From NCBI GenBank assembly GCA_009392215.1, contig VFGZ01000046.1:1-57417 (forward strand): a DNA stretch of 57,417 nt, read 5' to 3'. This document shows positions 47,092 through 56,832 of this stretch, piece after piece. The stretch's first letter is position 1; each line of letters opens with the position of its first letter. Made by a program: the position numbers and the translations under genes. The notes beneath the pieces are model-generated. The model was given only the letters and a program-made list of their open reading frames with translations. It was not told where the DNA came from and made no database searches. The stretch comes from SAR202 cluster bacterium. GTDB taxonomy: Bacteria > Chloroflexota > Dehalococcoidia > Lucifugimonadales > Lucifugimonadaceae.

Positions 47092-47748
47092 TTAGCCATC
47101 TACTTTGTCTACAAGTAAGACTGCTGTTGCTCCTCGGTTACCATGGTCGCCAGTGGCCAAGATGGTATAAATACCTTCTGCCCAACCATCAGCATCGACA
47201 TCAAGTGAGAAAGCACCGTTTTCATTTGCAACGGTTAGAGAATCATTGCGCTTCGACGTTGACGCTGAGAGGAGTTTGTCAAAACCACTCTTCTTCGCTG
47301 ACACCGAAATACTCTCACCTTTGGCAAATCCACCACCAATGATGGTGAAGGACGCCGCACCATCAGTTATTTCTGCGGAGCTTCCGCCAACTACAGCAAG
47401 TCCGGCGATGTGGGTTGTACCGTCTTTACCGTCTTTACCATCGGCACCATCTTTGCCGTCTTTGCCAGCAGGACCGGTTGCACCAGGATTACCAGGGTTA
47501 CCAGGTTCACCAGGAGCACCAGCTTCGCCAGGCTCACCAGGAGCTCCGGGGTTGCCAGGATTACCAGGTTCACCGGGGGCACCAGGTTCACCAGAGTCAC
47601 CGGGAAGGCCGGGAAGGCCGGGAAGGCCGGGAGCACCAGGGGGGCCTGCCGGACCGCGCTCACCCTGACATGCAATCGCAGCCATCAGGGCGAACATTGT
47701 ACCTATCAAAAGGAAAGTCTTTAGCTTTCCGCGGAGCGGTTCTGTCAT
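47092..47748 (-). CDS. Collagen-like lipoprotein
   Basis: 218 residues. A signal peptide with the lipobox AAIAC (Cys27) is followed by 27 unbroken Gly-X-Y triplets (residues 29-109), rich in Pro, Glu and Asn, ending in repeated GKD. This should form a triple-helical stalk. The C-terminal domain (about 115-218) has an Ig-like pattern ([23 protein letters not shown], then [20 protein letters not shown]). It is likely a surface trimer tethered to the membrane. CGGAG five bases before the ATG. Function unknown; adhesion or surface structure is inference. Confidence 0.9.
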   Translation of the reverse strand: MTEPLRGKLKTFLLIGTMFALMAAIACQGERGPAGPPGAPGLPGLPGLPGDSGEPGAPGEPGNPGNPGAPGEPGEAGAPGEPGNPGNPGATGPAGKDGKDGADGKDGKDGTTHIAGLAVVGGSSAEITDGAASFTIIGGGFAKGESISVSAKKSGFDKLLSASTSKRNDSLTVANENGAFSLDVDADGWAEGIYTILATGDHGNRGATAVLLVDKVDG

Positions 47749-47821
47749 TGGGCTCCGTCCTCCAGTCTTAATATTTGAGTCACCTCGCGCTGCATACGCC
47801 TTCTAACTCAAAGTGCAAATA

Positions 47822-47875
47822 ACGCAAAATTGCGTAAGAAGAGGGTAATTATCCCACATTACGCTTGAGTTACAA
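47822..47875 (-). promoter_or_regulatory. Promoter of the collagen-like gene with a palindrome at the start site
   Basis: On the minus strand TTGTAA (47875-47870) and GATAAT (47853-47848) are 16 bases apart. The predicted start is near 47841. A 14-base palindrome acgcaaaattgcgt occupies 47822-47835, just downstream of it, where a repressor would act. Confidence 0.55.
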
Positions 47876-47880
47876 CAACG

Positions 47881-48211
47881 ACTTGCAACATATACAGACG
47901 CAATGTTAATCGGCGCATTTCTAAACTGTCAAGCAATTCAGGACGAGCTTGCTGGTGGTTTTTCGATATATGGCGCTTTATAACATGGATAAATTTCACT
48001 CACATCTGAGTCGACAATCTGATCCTGTTTTACCTATTACGACTCAAACTGTGGTGATAAAACTGTGTTGGAAAGACCACCTTCGTGATACTCTTGGAGG
48101 GTCCGATGATTATCAGAACAGAAACGAAGTAATCTTAGAAAATAAAAATCCCATTATTCGGAACCTTGGCAATATTGCCCAGGATTTGCCAAAATTTGGA
48201 GAGCACATAAC
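47881..48211. other. Region upstream of rpsO
   Basis: 331 bases. It must hold the rpsO leader and promoter; a TATAAC is near 47980. A plus-strand ORF through it does not resemble a protein. GGAG at about 48198 is the ribosome site of rpsO. No RNA gene seen. Confidence 0.4.
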
Positions 48212-48475
48212 TTGGATCATTCAGAACGAACTGCTGTAATTGAGGAGTATCGAACTCACGCAAATGATAGCGGTTCGACCGAGGTTCAAATAGCGCTGCT
48301 GACGGCTCGTATTAATGAGCTTACAGAGCACTTACGCGATCACAACCATGATCACAGTGGTCGGCGCGGCCTACTAAAAATAGTCGGCCAACGCAGGCGT
48401 TTGCTTAATTACCTCAATCAAGAGGATGTTGGTCGCTATAGTGACCTTGTGAACAAGCTGGGACTCCGCAGGTAA
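48212..48475 (+). CDS. rpsO: Ribosomal protein uS15
   Basis: 87 residues, fully helical, binding 16S rRNA early in small-subunit assembly. The conserved core [23 protein letters not shown] and [21 protein letters not shown] is intact. TTG start. It precedes pnp, the standard gene order. Confidence 0.97.
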   Translation: MDHSERTAVIEEYRTHANDSGSTEVQIALLTARINELTEHLRDHNHDHSGRRGLLKIVGQRRRLLNYLNQEDVGRYSDLVNKLGLRR

Positions 48476-48641
48476 ATAATTTCTCAACTCGGAAGTTCTT
48501 TGCATGTTTCAATCCGTATCTGAAGCTATCTGCTGATACAGGTGTTGCAGGTGGCGGATTTATTTAGGCCACGCTGGCACCGACACACCGTTACAAAATT
48601 TGACAACGGGATTTACACGTATAGAAGTAGAAATAGGAAAA

Positions 48642-50993
48642 ATGATAAACAATTTTGAAATGGAAGTAGGCGGCCGGGTCCTCGCATTTGAGCACGGTAG
48701 AGTCGCCAATCAAGCTGCAGGTGCGATAACGATTAAATATGGTGACACCATGTTGCTTGCAACCGCTGCGGCTTCGAAAAAACCTCGTCCGGGAGCGGAT
48801 TTCTTGCCACTTACTGTGGATGTTGCTGAAAAATCTTACGCTGCGGGTAAGCTCCCAGGTGGTTTTTTCAAAAGAGAAGGGCGTCCCGCTACTGAGGCTA
48901 TTTTGGCCAGCCGTATGATTGACCGGCCTATTCGCCCTTTGTTTTCTAAGACAATCCACAATGAGATACAGATTATCGTTACTATCTTGGCAACAGATAA
49001 TGTTAATCCTTACCCCGCATTGGGGATTGTTGGTGCATCTACAGCTCTTGCAATATCAGACATCGCGTTTAACGACCCGATTGGTGCTTGTGTAATTGGG
49101 CTTGTCGAAGGTGAGCTTGTCGTCAATCCTACCTATGAAGAATTGCTTATTAGTGATCTTGAATTGATGGTAGCCGGTACCGGAGATGCCACAATGATGG
49201 TGGAATCTGGAGCGAATTTCGTATCAGAGGCAGTGTTACTGGACGCACTTGAGTTGGCTCAAGAGGTCAATGGCGCGATTGTTGAACAGATCCAGGAGAT
49301 TCAATCCAAGGTAGGTAAAGAGAAATGGGCAGCTCCTGAGGTTTCTGCAGAAGAGCATGCTGCTGAAAAAGCTACAAGGGATCTGGTTGGGGGGAAGTTT
49401 ATTGAGGCACTTAATGAACCCGGAGATAAAACTGCGCGTCAGGCTCGTATGGACGAGGTGATGGATGGCACCCTAGAAAAACTGTCTGAGGATCATGACC
49501 CCGTTCATGTTAAATCCACACTTTATGCTCTCGAAACAGAGGCCGTTCGTAGCACAATATTGGAACACAATATTCGGCCCGACGGCAGGAAATTAGATGA
49601 ACTCCGCCCGTTGAACTCTGAAGTTGGTTATTTGCCTAGAGTCCATGGTTCAAGTATTTTCACTCGTGGAGAAACTCAGATTATGGGTGTTTTGACGCTT
49701 GCGTCCGCTGGCGAACGCCAACGTTTAGATGCTTATGGTCCTGAGACTGAAAAGCATTTTATTCATCACTACAACTTTCCTCCTTATTCAACAGGCGAGG
49801 CTGGACGGTTCGGTTTCACCGGGCGACGTGAAGTGGGTCATGGTGCGCTGGCCGAACGGGCTCTTAAGCCAGTGGTTCCGCCCCAAGCTGAATTTCCTTA
49901 TACGATTCGCCTTGTATCTGAGGCATTAAGTTCAAATGGTTCAACGTCTATGGCCAGTGTCTGTGCCGGTTCATTAGCGATGATGGATGGTGGAGTGCCT
50001 ATTTCTGCGCCTGTTGCCGGCATAGCTATGGGTCTCATAACCGGCGACGCTGGTAAATATTCGATACTTACTGATATTCAAGGAGCCGAAGATCATTCTG
50101 GTGATATGGACTTTAAGGTTGCAGGGACGCGTGATGGTGTGACTGCTTTGCAAATGGACATCAAAGTAAAGGGAATTACATTCGAAATAATGAGTCAAGC
50201 TCTTGAGCAGGCTCGAGTTGCTCGGTTGGCGATTCTGGACAATATGGAAAACACTATTGGGGACAGCCGAGATGATTTGAGTGAATTTGCCCCTCGAATG
50301 CTTTCGATCAAAGTTCCGACAGATAAAATTGGTGCGATTATCGGTCCTGGTGGTTCAGTTATTCGAGGGATGATTGATGAATTTGGTGTGACCATTGATG
50401 TTCAAGACGACGGTACAGTTGTCGTTGGCTCGCCTGATCGAGAGAATGCGGAGAAGGCTGAAGCTGCTATTAACGCTCTTACCAAAGATGTGGAGGTTGG
50501 AGATAAGTACACAGGTCGGGTCGTTAGAATTATGCCATTTGGTGCGTTCGTTCAGATTCTTCCAGGTAAGGACGGGATGGTTCATATTAGTGAGCTTGCC
50601 CAGCACCGAGTTCCCGATGTTGAATCGGTTGTAAATATAGGGGACGAGCTAGAGGTGATGGTTATCAACATAGACGGTATGGGGCGGATTGACCTATCCC
50701 ATAGGGCTCTATTAGAAGAGAGTAATCAAGAAGGTGGGGGTTCTATTGATACTTCCCGCTCAGAAACGCGTGAATCTGGTGGGCGAAATGATCGTGAAGA
50801 TCGTGGCTCTCGTGGTGGTGGCGGCAGGCGCAATTCGAGACGTCAATCACGCGATTTCGATTCCGATCGCAGACCCCCACGTTCAGAACGTGCAGGTCGT
50901 GATGATGTTAGTGGCGGTGACCGACGTCCAAGGCGTCAAACTGGTGGTTACGATGGGAGCGGTCGACGTTCGGGTCCGCCGCGTCGTCGCTAA
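48642..50993 (+). CDS. pnp: Polyribonucleotide nucleotidyltransferase
   Basis: 783 residues. Two RNase PH-like domains, a KH domain (TDKIGAIIGPGGSVIRGMIDEFG) and an S1 domain (GDKYTGRVVRIMPFGAFVQI). It degrades RNA 3'-5' by phosphorolysis. ATG 48642 is chosen because AGGA lies a few bases upstream and the family start follows; a TTG 42 bases earlier is in frame. The last 80 or so residues are an Arg/Gly/Ser/Asp-rich tail that is probably disordered. Confidence 0.97.
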   Translation: MINNFEMEVGGRVLAFEHGRVANQAAGAITIKYGDTMLLATAAASKKPRPGADFLPLTVDVAEKSYAAGKLPGGFFKREGRPATEAILASRMIDRPIRPLFSKTIHNEIQIIVTILATDNVNPYPALGIVGASTALAISDIAFNDPIGACVIGLVEGELVVNPTYEELLISDLELMVAGTGDATMMVESGANFVSEAVLLDALELAQEVNGAIVEQIQEIQSKVGKEKWAAPEVSAEEHAAEKATRDLVGGKFIEALNEPGDKTARQARMDEVMDGTLEKLSEDHDPVHVKSTLYALETEAVRSTILEHNIRPDGRKLDELRPLNSEVGYLPRVHGSSIFTRGETQIMGVLTLASAGERQRLDAYGPETEKHFIHHYNFPPYSTGEAGRFGFTGRREVGHGALAERALKPVVPPQAEFPYTIRLVSEALSSNGSTSMASVCAGSLAMMDGGVPISAPVAGIAMGLITGDAGKYSILTDIQGAEDHSGDMDFKVAGTRDGVTALQMDIKVKGITFEIMSQALEQARVARLAILDNMENTIGDSRDDLSEFAPRMLSIKVPTDKIGAIIGPGGSVIRGMIDEFGVTIDVQDDGTVVVGSPDRENAEKAEAAINALTKDVEVGDKYTGRVVRIMPFGAFVQILPGKDGMVHISELAQHRVPDVESVVNIGDELEVMVINIDGMGRIDLSHRALLEESNQEGGGSIDTSRSETRESGGRNDREDRGSRGGGGRRNSRRQSRDFDSDRRPPRSERAGRDDVSGGDRRPRRQTGGYDGSGRRSGPPRRR

Positions 50994-51023
50994 ATTAAGT
51001 AATTATTGAGCATGGAACAAAGC

Positions 51024-51842
51024 ATGGCTTCGGAAATTACAATTGCAGTAAATGGTGCGTTAGGAAAAATGGGATCAACGGTTCTTACGGCCGCTGCTAT
51101 TGAACCTGGGGTGAGGCCGATTGGTGGAGTTGATATTGCTGCATCCTCCTCTTCAACCGTAGTTTCAGGTACAACAATATCTGTTCCGCTGACTAGAAAT
51201 CTTACTGACTTATTCAAAATAGTTAAACCTGATGTAGTCGTGGATTTTACGAACGGCGAGGCTGCTAAAAGTGCAATTATTACTTGTATTGATGCAGGGG
51301 TTAGAGTTGTTTCAGGTTCTACTGGATTGGCCCCCGATGACTTGGAAGAGATAGCGAGATTATCTTCTTTGAATCAGGTAGGAGTTATCTCGGCATCAAA
51401 CTTTGCTCTTGGAGCGGTGGTTTTAATCCACCTTGCAGGAATCGCCTCCAAGTATTTTGATTATGCTGATTTGTTGGAAAGTCATCATGAGGCCAAAGTT
51501 GACGCTCCCTCGGGTACGGCTTTGTCCATTGCCGAGTCGATGATTGAAGGCCGGGGTTCAGGATTTGAACATAATGTTGTCGAGTCGGAGATTTTGAAAG
51601 GTACACGAGGTGGTGATTTCGAGGGAATTAATGTTCATAGTGCGAGAATGCCCGGTCGCGTCGCTCGACACGAAGTGGTGTTTGGGGCGTTAGGCCAGAC
51701 ATTAACGATGATTCATGATTCGATTAATCGTGAAAGTTTTATGCCAGGTGTGATGGTCGCAGTAAAGCGAGTTGGTGAATCCGATGAGTTTGTCATAGGC
51801 CTAGCTAGTGTACTAGGGCTAGATAAGTTGAATACTCAGTAG
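51024..51842 (+). CDS. dapB: 4-hydroxy-tetrahydrodipicolinate reductase
   Basis: 272 residues. NAD(P)H Rossmann start ITIAVNGALGKMGS, SASNFALG, and the catalytic block ESHHEAKVDAPSGTAL. It reduces hydroxy-tetrahydrodipicolinate in lysine synthesis. ATG 51024 fits the family start; ATG 51012 and TTG 51006 are in frame. It is followed by asd and dapA. Confidence 0.95.
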   Translation: MASEITIAVNGALGKMGSTVLTAAAIEPGVRPIGGVDIAASSSSTVVSGTTISVPLTRNLTDLFKIVKPDVVVDFTNGEAAKSAIITCIDAGVRVVSGSTGLAPDDLEEIARLSSLNQVGVISASNFALGAVVLIHLAGIASKYFDYADLLESHHEAKVDAPSGTALSIAESMIEGRGSGFEHNVVESEILKGTRGGDFEGINVHSARMPGRVARHEVVFGALGQTLTMIHDSINRESFMPGVMVAVKRVGESDEFVIGLASVLGLDKLNTQ

Positions 51843-51949
51843 ATGATACGGTCTTAATAATATCGTTTATTATTTTGGTCGCTTTTCTATTGCTACAGCA
51901 AGATTAGATAATTTAAGTCTTCATGAATGAAAACGCGATACATTGAAAA

Positions 51950-52996
51950 ATGAATAGTAGCGATCTAAATATAGCCATAGTAGGTGCTACTGGCGCCGCC
52001 GGTGGTACGGCGCTTAAACTTCTTCTTGAACGCGGACATCCCTCGGATAAGATTACTCTAATGGCATCATCTCGTTCCGCGGGCAGGAAAATCCCGTATG
52101 GTGATGATCAGATTGTAATCGCAGAGGCTGCATCCGATACCTTTCATGGGGTCGATGTCGCGCTTTTTGCTGCCGGCGGTTTAGTCAGCAGGCGCCTGGC
52201 GCCTCGGGCTGTCGAGCAAGGTGTTTTTGTTATTGATAAGGGTTCAATATTTCGGATGGATCCTTCAATTCCACTTGTTGTACCCGAAGTTAACGCTGAT
52301 GATATTGAATGGCATCCCGGGATAGTATCCACACCTAATTGTACTAGTACGCCATTTGTTATGGTCCTAGATGCGTTACGTAAACTTTCTGCGATCAAAG
52401 CTGTGACCGTTGCCACTTATCAGTCGGTCACAGGATCAGGATCAGCGGGACAACAAGAGCTTATTCAACAGTCAGGAAATGTACTGGAAGGTACAAATAC
52501 TGATTCATCTGTCTATCCTCACCAAATAGCGTTTAATATTCTTCCGCATGTGGATGATTTCCTGCCAGACGGTTACACGAAGGAAGAGCAGAAGATGTTG
52601 AATGAGTCACGAAAAATACTTCACGATGAAAGCTTGGCTATTTCTGCTACTTGTGTTCGTGTTCCGGTTGAAATCTCTCACAGTGAATCTTTGCAGATCG
52701 AATTTGAATCTAATGTTACGGTCAATCATGCAAAGCGAGTCCTATCGGAGTATGACGGTGTGCTGGTAGTAGACGACCCGAGTCAGAATCAATACCCTAT
52801 GCCAATAATGGCAGCCGGGGGTGATGATGTCTTGGTCGGGCGTATTCGTAAGGATACTGCCCATGAGAACGGAATAGCTTTATGGCTGTCTTGTGACAAT
52901 CTACGAAAAGGCGCAGCATTGAATGCCCTACAGATTATGGATGAAGCTCTACGCCGTGATGCCCTGAATCCGGCGTCACAACGAACAAGTAAATAG
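51950..52996 (+). CDS. asd: Aspartate-semialdehyde dehydrogenase
   Basis: 348 residues. NADP site IAIVGATGAAGGTALKLL (8-25) and active-site Cys131 in STPNCTSTPF. Substrate phosphate/carboxylate contacts lie in ISHSESLQIEFE. It reduces aspartyl phosphate to aspartate semialdehyde, the branch point to lysine, methionine and threonine. The start lacks a clear ribosome site. Confidence 0.96.
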   Translation: MNSSDLNIAIVGATGAAGGTALKLLLERGHPSDKITLMASSRSAGRKIPYGDDQIVIAEAASDTFHGVDVALFAAGGLVSRRLAPRAVEQGVFVIDKGSIFRMDPSIPLVVPEVNADDIEWHPGIVSTPNCTSTPFVMVLDALRKLSAIKAVTVATYQSVTGSGSAGQQELIQQSGNVLEGTNTDSSVYPHQIAFNILPHVDDFLPDGYTKEEQKMLNESRKILHDESLAISATCVRVPVEISHSESLQIEFESNVTVNHAKRVLSEYDGVLVVDDPSQNQYPMPIMAAGGDDVLVGRIRKDTAHENGIALWLSCDNLRKGAALNALQIMDEALRRDALNPASQRTSK

Positions 52997-53031
52997 CAAG
53001 TGCATCTTGCCGACGAAGGGTCGGTCAAAAA

Positions 53032-53928
53032 ATGGCAGAACTAGGTCGTCTCTTGACAGCTATGGTTACCCCTTTTACTGAAAAGGGAGATGTTGATTAC
53101 ACGCGTGCCGGGGAACTGGCATTAGCGCTTTTGGAATCGGGCTCTGATGGATTGGTTATCGGTGGGACTACAGGTGAAGCACCTGCGATGAACGACGAAG
53201 AATTAATTCAGTTGTTTGCTGTAGTAAAAGAGGCTGTCGGCGAAGATGGAGCGGTGGTAGCCGGTACGACTAATAATAATACCCGTGGTTCTATTGCCTT
53301 ATCTAGAGAAGCTGAGAAGGTTGGTGTAGATGCGTTATTGCTAACCGTTCCAGCGTATAACAAGCCAACAATGGGTGGTTTGTATCAGCATTTTACTTCC
53401 ATTGCAGATGCCGTTTCATTGCCAGGTATTTTGTATAACGTTCCTTCTCGTACAGCGTTGAATATGGATGCAGCAACCACTTTGAAACTTGCGCAAGTTC
53501 CAAACATTGTGGGGGTTAAGGAGGCTTCTAGCGATCCTGATCAGATTGCTTATGTAATTAAGGGTGCTCCAGAAGATTTTAATGTTTGGAGCGGTAACGA
53601 CAATGAGACTTTTCCTACTATGGCTGCTGGCGGTTATGGGATAGTCAGCGTGGCAGGAAATATAATCAGCCGGCAGATCACAAACATGATCGGATTGATT
53701 TTGGAAGGTAACGTAGAAGCTGCTGCTGCGGAACATTTGCGATTGCTTCCCATATTTAACGGCCTGTTTATAATTACCAACCCGATACCAGTGCGATATG
53801 CTTTGAATAGGTCCGGGTTTCATGTGGGTCCTGCCCGCCTTCCTATGATTCCGGATGCTGACGAACTCAAATTATTTAGTGAACGATTCGATCCTGTTAT
53901 GGATCAGTATTCGATTGATCTGAAGTAG
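53032..53928 (+). CDS. dapA: 4-hydroxy-tetrahydrodipicolinate synthase
   Basis: 298 residues. Thr46/Thr47 in GGTTGEAP, Tyr135 in ILYNVPSRT and Schiff-base Lys163 in GVKEASSDP give a complete active site, with Tyr109 completing the proton relay. It condenses pyruvate with aspartate semialdehyde. With dapB and asd it gives a compact lysine/diaminopimelate block. Confidence 0.97.
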   Translation: MAELGRLLTAMVTPFTEKGDVDYTRAGELALALLESGSDGLVIGGTTGEAPAMNDEELIQLFAVVKEAVGEDGAVVAGTTNNNTRGSIALSREAEKVGVDALLLTVPAYNKPTMGGLYQHFTSIADAVSLPGILYNVPSRTALNMDAATTLKLAQVPNIVGVKEASSDPDQIAYVIKGAPEDFNVWSGNDNETFPTMAAGGYGIVSVAGNIISRQITNMIGLILEGNVEAAAAEHLRLLPIFNGLFIITNPIPVRYALNRSGFHVGPARLPMIPDADELKLFSERFDPVMDQYSIDLK

Positions 53929-54021
53929 TTATGCCAGTTTGTTAGGTGTGTTTCAAGTTTCTTGCCTCACCATGTAAATGCGTAATTTCCCATTTTTGTA
54001 AGCTTTAAGGATTACATCGTA

Positions 54022-55041
54022 TTGGGTGTCTTGGGCAAATTACCCAAACCGGCCGCGGAGAGGACATTTTGGTTGAGTGCTGACAGAAAAAAAATTGTCG
54101 TTATAGGAGGCGGTAGCGGTTCCTCTGTCGCTCTTCGTGGTCTGAAATCTTATGATACCGATCTTACTGCTGTAGTTACGATGTTCGACAGCGGAGGAAG
54201 TACAGGGATCTTACGCGATGAGTTTGGATATCCCCCTCTTGGAGATATTCGACAATGTTTAGTTGCCCTTAGCCCTGAAGAAAACGAGCTACTTGCAGCT
54301 TTTAATAATGCACTAGATTTTAGGTTTGATTCCAGTTCTAGTCTGAAGGGTCATAGTGTTGGAAATCTTGTCCTGGCCGCACTCACTACGGTTTATCAGG
54401 GAGTTCAAGGTGCTATCGACGAGATGTCCCGTATGATGCAGCTTAAGGGTCAAGTGCTACCAGTCACCTTGGATGAGGCACACCTTTGCGCCGTGTTGAT
54501 GGATGGGCAGGTGATACGCACAGAATCTGCTATTGATTTGCGAGGTGGTAAAGGACCGGGTATAGACAATGTTTTCCTCGATGCGGATGTAGAAGCAAAT
54601 CCTAGAGCTTTAGATGCGATAACTGAAGCTGATGCCATACTTTTGGGCCCAGGGGATTTGTATACGAGTGTCATTCCGAATCTTCTTGTTGATGCAATCA
54701 GTAATGCAATTCGTGATACGGAAGCTCCGGTTATTTATGCGTGTAATTTAATGACAAAACTGGGAGAAACAGATGGATACAGCTGTTCTAAGTTTGCTGA
54801 TGAAATAGTTCGTTATATCGGATTTCGCAAGCTTGATTACCTGCTCGCAAACACTGCAACTTTTTCTAATGATGTGCTGAGCGGCTATGCCGATGAGATG
54901 GCTGTTCCAGTTGAATTGGACATTGACGATGCTGAAAAATATGCTCGAGAGATTATTTTGAGTGACTTGGCATGGGTTGACGGTGAGAAGGTGAGACACA
55001 ACTCAGAGTCGCTGGCACGTATCGTTATGTCAACGATTTAA
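54022..55041 (+). CDS. yvcK: YvcK-family (CofD-like) protein
   Basis: 339 residues. The UDP-sugar-binding signature IVVIGGGSGSSVALRGLKSYD is followed by TMFDSGGSTGILRDEFGYPPLGDIRQCLVAL and KGHSVGNLVLAAL. The family controls cell-wall synthesis and carbon flux through binding of UDP-GlcNAc. TTG 54022 is used; TTG 54073, with AGGA eight bases upstream, is closer to the usual family start. GlmU in this window makes its presumed ligand. Confidence 0.9.
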   Translation: MGVLGKLPKPAAERTFWLSADRKKIVVIGGGSGSSVALRGLKSYDTDLTAVVTMFDSGGSTGILRDEFGYPPLGDIRQCLVALSPEENELLAAFNNALDFRFDSSSSLKGHSVGNLVLAALTTVYQGVQGAIDEMSRMMQLKGQVLPVTLDEAHLCAVLMDGQVIRTESAIDLRGGKGPGIDNVFLDADVEANPRALDAITEADAILLGPGDLYTSVIPNLLVDAISNAIRDTEAPVIYACNLMTKLGETDGYSCSKFADEIVRYIGFRKLDYLLANTATFSNDVLSGYADEMAVPVELDIDDAEKYAREIILSDLAWVDGEKVRHNSESLARIVMSTI

Positions 55042-55068
55042 CTTCATGCGCCTAGCGTAACGTGTTCA

Positions 55069-56361
55069 TCAGTGATTGATTATTGGATCGAGTACCAGAG
55101 TTTCTTTTCTTAATGGACCTGTCGAAATAATTTTTGTTCGCACTCCAACGATTTGTTCAAGTTTACTAATGTATGCTCTTGCCCCATCATTTAGCTGGTT
55201 TTCGTCGGTTATAGAGCGAGTCGATTCTTTCCAGCCCGGTACCGTTTCGTATATTGGTTTTGCTCGTTCCAGCATTGCAGCATCAACAGGGAATTGCTCG
55301 GTTCTAATGCCGTCGATCTCGTAGGCTATGCAGATTTTGATTTCATCCCATCCGTCGAGAATATCTAGCCTTGTAATGATCATCGCGTCGAAGCCATTTA
55401 CTTTAGCCGAGTACCTACCTGCTACACCATCGAACCACCCTACTCGTCTAGCTCTGCCAGTTGTAGTTCCGTATTCAGAGTTTGGGTTTGAGCGTTCACC
55501 TCGTAGACTTTCGGCGACTTCACCTTCGATTTCTGTTGGGAATGGCCCAGCACCTACACGAGTACAGTAAGCCTTATAGACGCCGACCACACCACCATAT
55601 GATGTTGGTCCCATTCCAAGCCCGGTTAGAGTGCCACCAACCGTAGGATTTGAACTGGTTACATAGGGATATGTCCCATGGTCGAGATCTAGTAATGCAC
55701 CCTGCGCACCTTCAACAATTACATTGCGATTAGAGTCAAGTGCTTCAGCGATCAGATTTTCGACCGGCCGAATGTATGGGGCAAGTTCGCTGATCCATTC
55801 ACTGGTCTTTTGAAATACGGTATCAATGTTAATGGGATTTCCACCATATACCTTAGTGATCATCTCGTTCTTAAAATTGACGATCTCTGGAAGTCTTAGT
55901 ACAAGGTCTTGAGGATCTAATAGTTCACCGACTCGTAATCCCTGGCGTGAAACTTTATCAACGTAAGCCGGCCCAACTCCTCGGCCGGTTGTTCCTATCG
56001 CGGTGCTGCCCCTTCTTTCCTCCTCGAGTCTGTCTAGAATGATGTGCCATGGCATGATCAAATGGGCGCGATCGCTCACAGTAAGGTGCTGAGGGTCAAG
56101 TTTGTTTTCTTTGATTTCCTTCAATAAAACATCAGGGTCAACAACAACACCATTGCCTATCACGTTCATTGCATGTGGCCAACATATACCAGAGGGCACA
56201 AGGTGTAGCTTGAAGGTGCCGGCATCATTCATGACTGTGTGGCCGGCGTTGTTACCGCCGGAATAGCGTGCGATTATCGCAGCATCTTCGGCAAGGACGT
56301 CAATGATCTTACCTTTGCCTTCGTCGCCCCATTGGGCTCCGATGACGGCATATGCCGGCAT
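55069..56361 (-). CDS. purA: Adenylosuccinate synthetase
   Basis: 430 residues. It joins IMP and aspartate with GTP on the way to AMP. The start MPAYAVIGAQWGDEGKGKI holds the catalytic Asp and phosphate loop; NNAGHTV, GTTGRGVGPAY and SSNPTVGGTLTGLG follow. ATG 56361 has GGGAG about eight bases before it; an upstream run to 56439 is discarded. It converges on yvcK and diverges from the 23S gene. Confidence 0.97.
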   Translation of the reverse strand: MPAYAVIGAQWGDEGKGKIIDVLAEDAAIIARYSGGNNAGHTVMNDAGTFKLHLVPSGICWPHAMNVIGNGVVVDPDVLLKEIKENKLDPQHLTVSDRAHLIMPWHIILDRLEEERRGSTAIGTTGRGVGPAYVDKVSRQGLRVGELLDPQDLVLRLPEIVNFKNEMITKVYGGNPINIDTVFQKTSEWISELAPYIRPVENLIAEALDSNRNVIVEGAQGALLDLDHGTYPYVTSSNPTVGGTLTGLGMGPTSYGGVVGVYKAYCTRVGAGPFPTEIEGEVAESLRGERSNPNSEYGTTTGRARRVGWFDGVAGRYSAKVNGFDAMIITRLDILDGWDEIKICIAYEIDGIRTEQFPVDAAMLERAKPIYETVPGWKESTRSITDENQLNDGARAYISKLEQIVGVRTKIISTGPLRKETLVLDPIINH

Positions 56362-56667
56362 CCTTAACTCCCTTGTTACTCGCTGTCGGACATCAGAGTA
56401 CGGAATTAACTGACTTATTGGTCCGGCGGAATAATGCAACAGGTTGTTGCGACGAAATTATATCAGGATGACGTTTCATTATGCGATACACCTGAAGTTA
56501 TTGAGCGGAGCGTTATTTATGGTCGCTGAAGGATACAAAGTATCAGTGGTTTTGTTGTTTCCTAATTGTTGTTAAGCGTCCGATGCCGCGATAGCGTGAG
56601 ATATTCCGTTTAAGTTCATCGGGGCTTAAAGCTTCGAAAATCCAACCTTAAATACGTTGTAATTTTG

Positions 56668-56697
56668 TTGACTGGAATAAAATTTAGCGGGTAAACT
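56668..56697 (+). promoter_or_regulatory. Promoter of the 23S rRNA gene
   Basis: TTGACT (56668-56673) and TAAACT (56692-56697) with an 18-base spacer, about 130 bases before the 23S 5' end. The rest of the 56362-56832 gap holds no visible gene. Confidence 0.55.
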
Positions 56698-56709
56698 TAT
56701 CGCTAGCCT

Positions 56710-56763
56710 TTAAACGCACACGCTGTTTAAGGTGCGATTTCCGTCCGTTTCAAATCGGACGGA
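56710..56763 (+). promoter_or_regulatory. rRNA leader with boxA-like site and processing stem
   Basis: CGCTGTTTAA (56721-56730) differs by one base from the boxA core GCTCTTTAA. It lies in a short hairpin (56710-56730), followed by a perfect 8-bp stem (tccgtccg/cggacgga, 56740-56763). This is what an rRNA antitermination leader bound by NusB would look like; binding is inferred. Confidence 0.45.
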
Positions 56764-56832
56764 CCGCGTACATTTACAATCGAATAGTGGATTCCGCATT
56801 CTCCGAGACCAGGTAGATGATTCCTTAATGTG

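Noticed and set aside
47455-47665. Tandem DNA repeats as a possible CRISPR or satellite array
   Set aside because: The 9-base periodicity is explained by Gly-X-Y codons of the collagen-like gene.
47246-47668. Proline-rich ORFs antisense to the collagen-like gene
   Set aside because: They are the complement of Gly-Pro repeats; the minus strand has the lipobox, promoter and ribosome site.
47949-48239. 96-residue ORF ahead of rpsO
   Set aside because: It runs into rpsO out of frame and has no family match.
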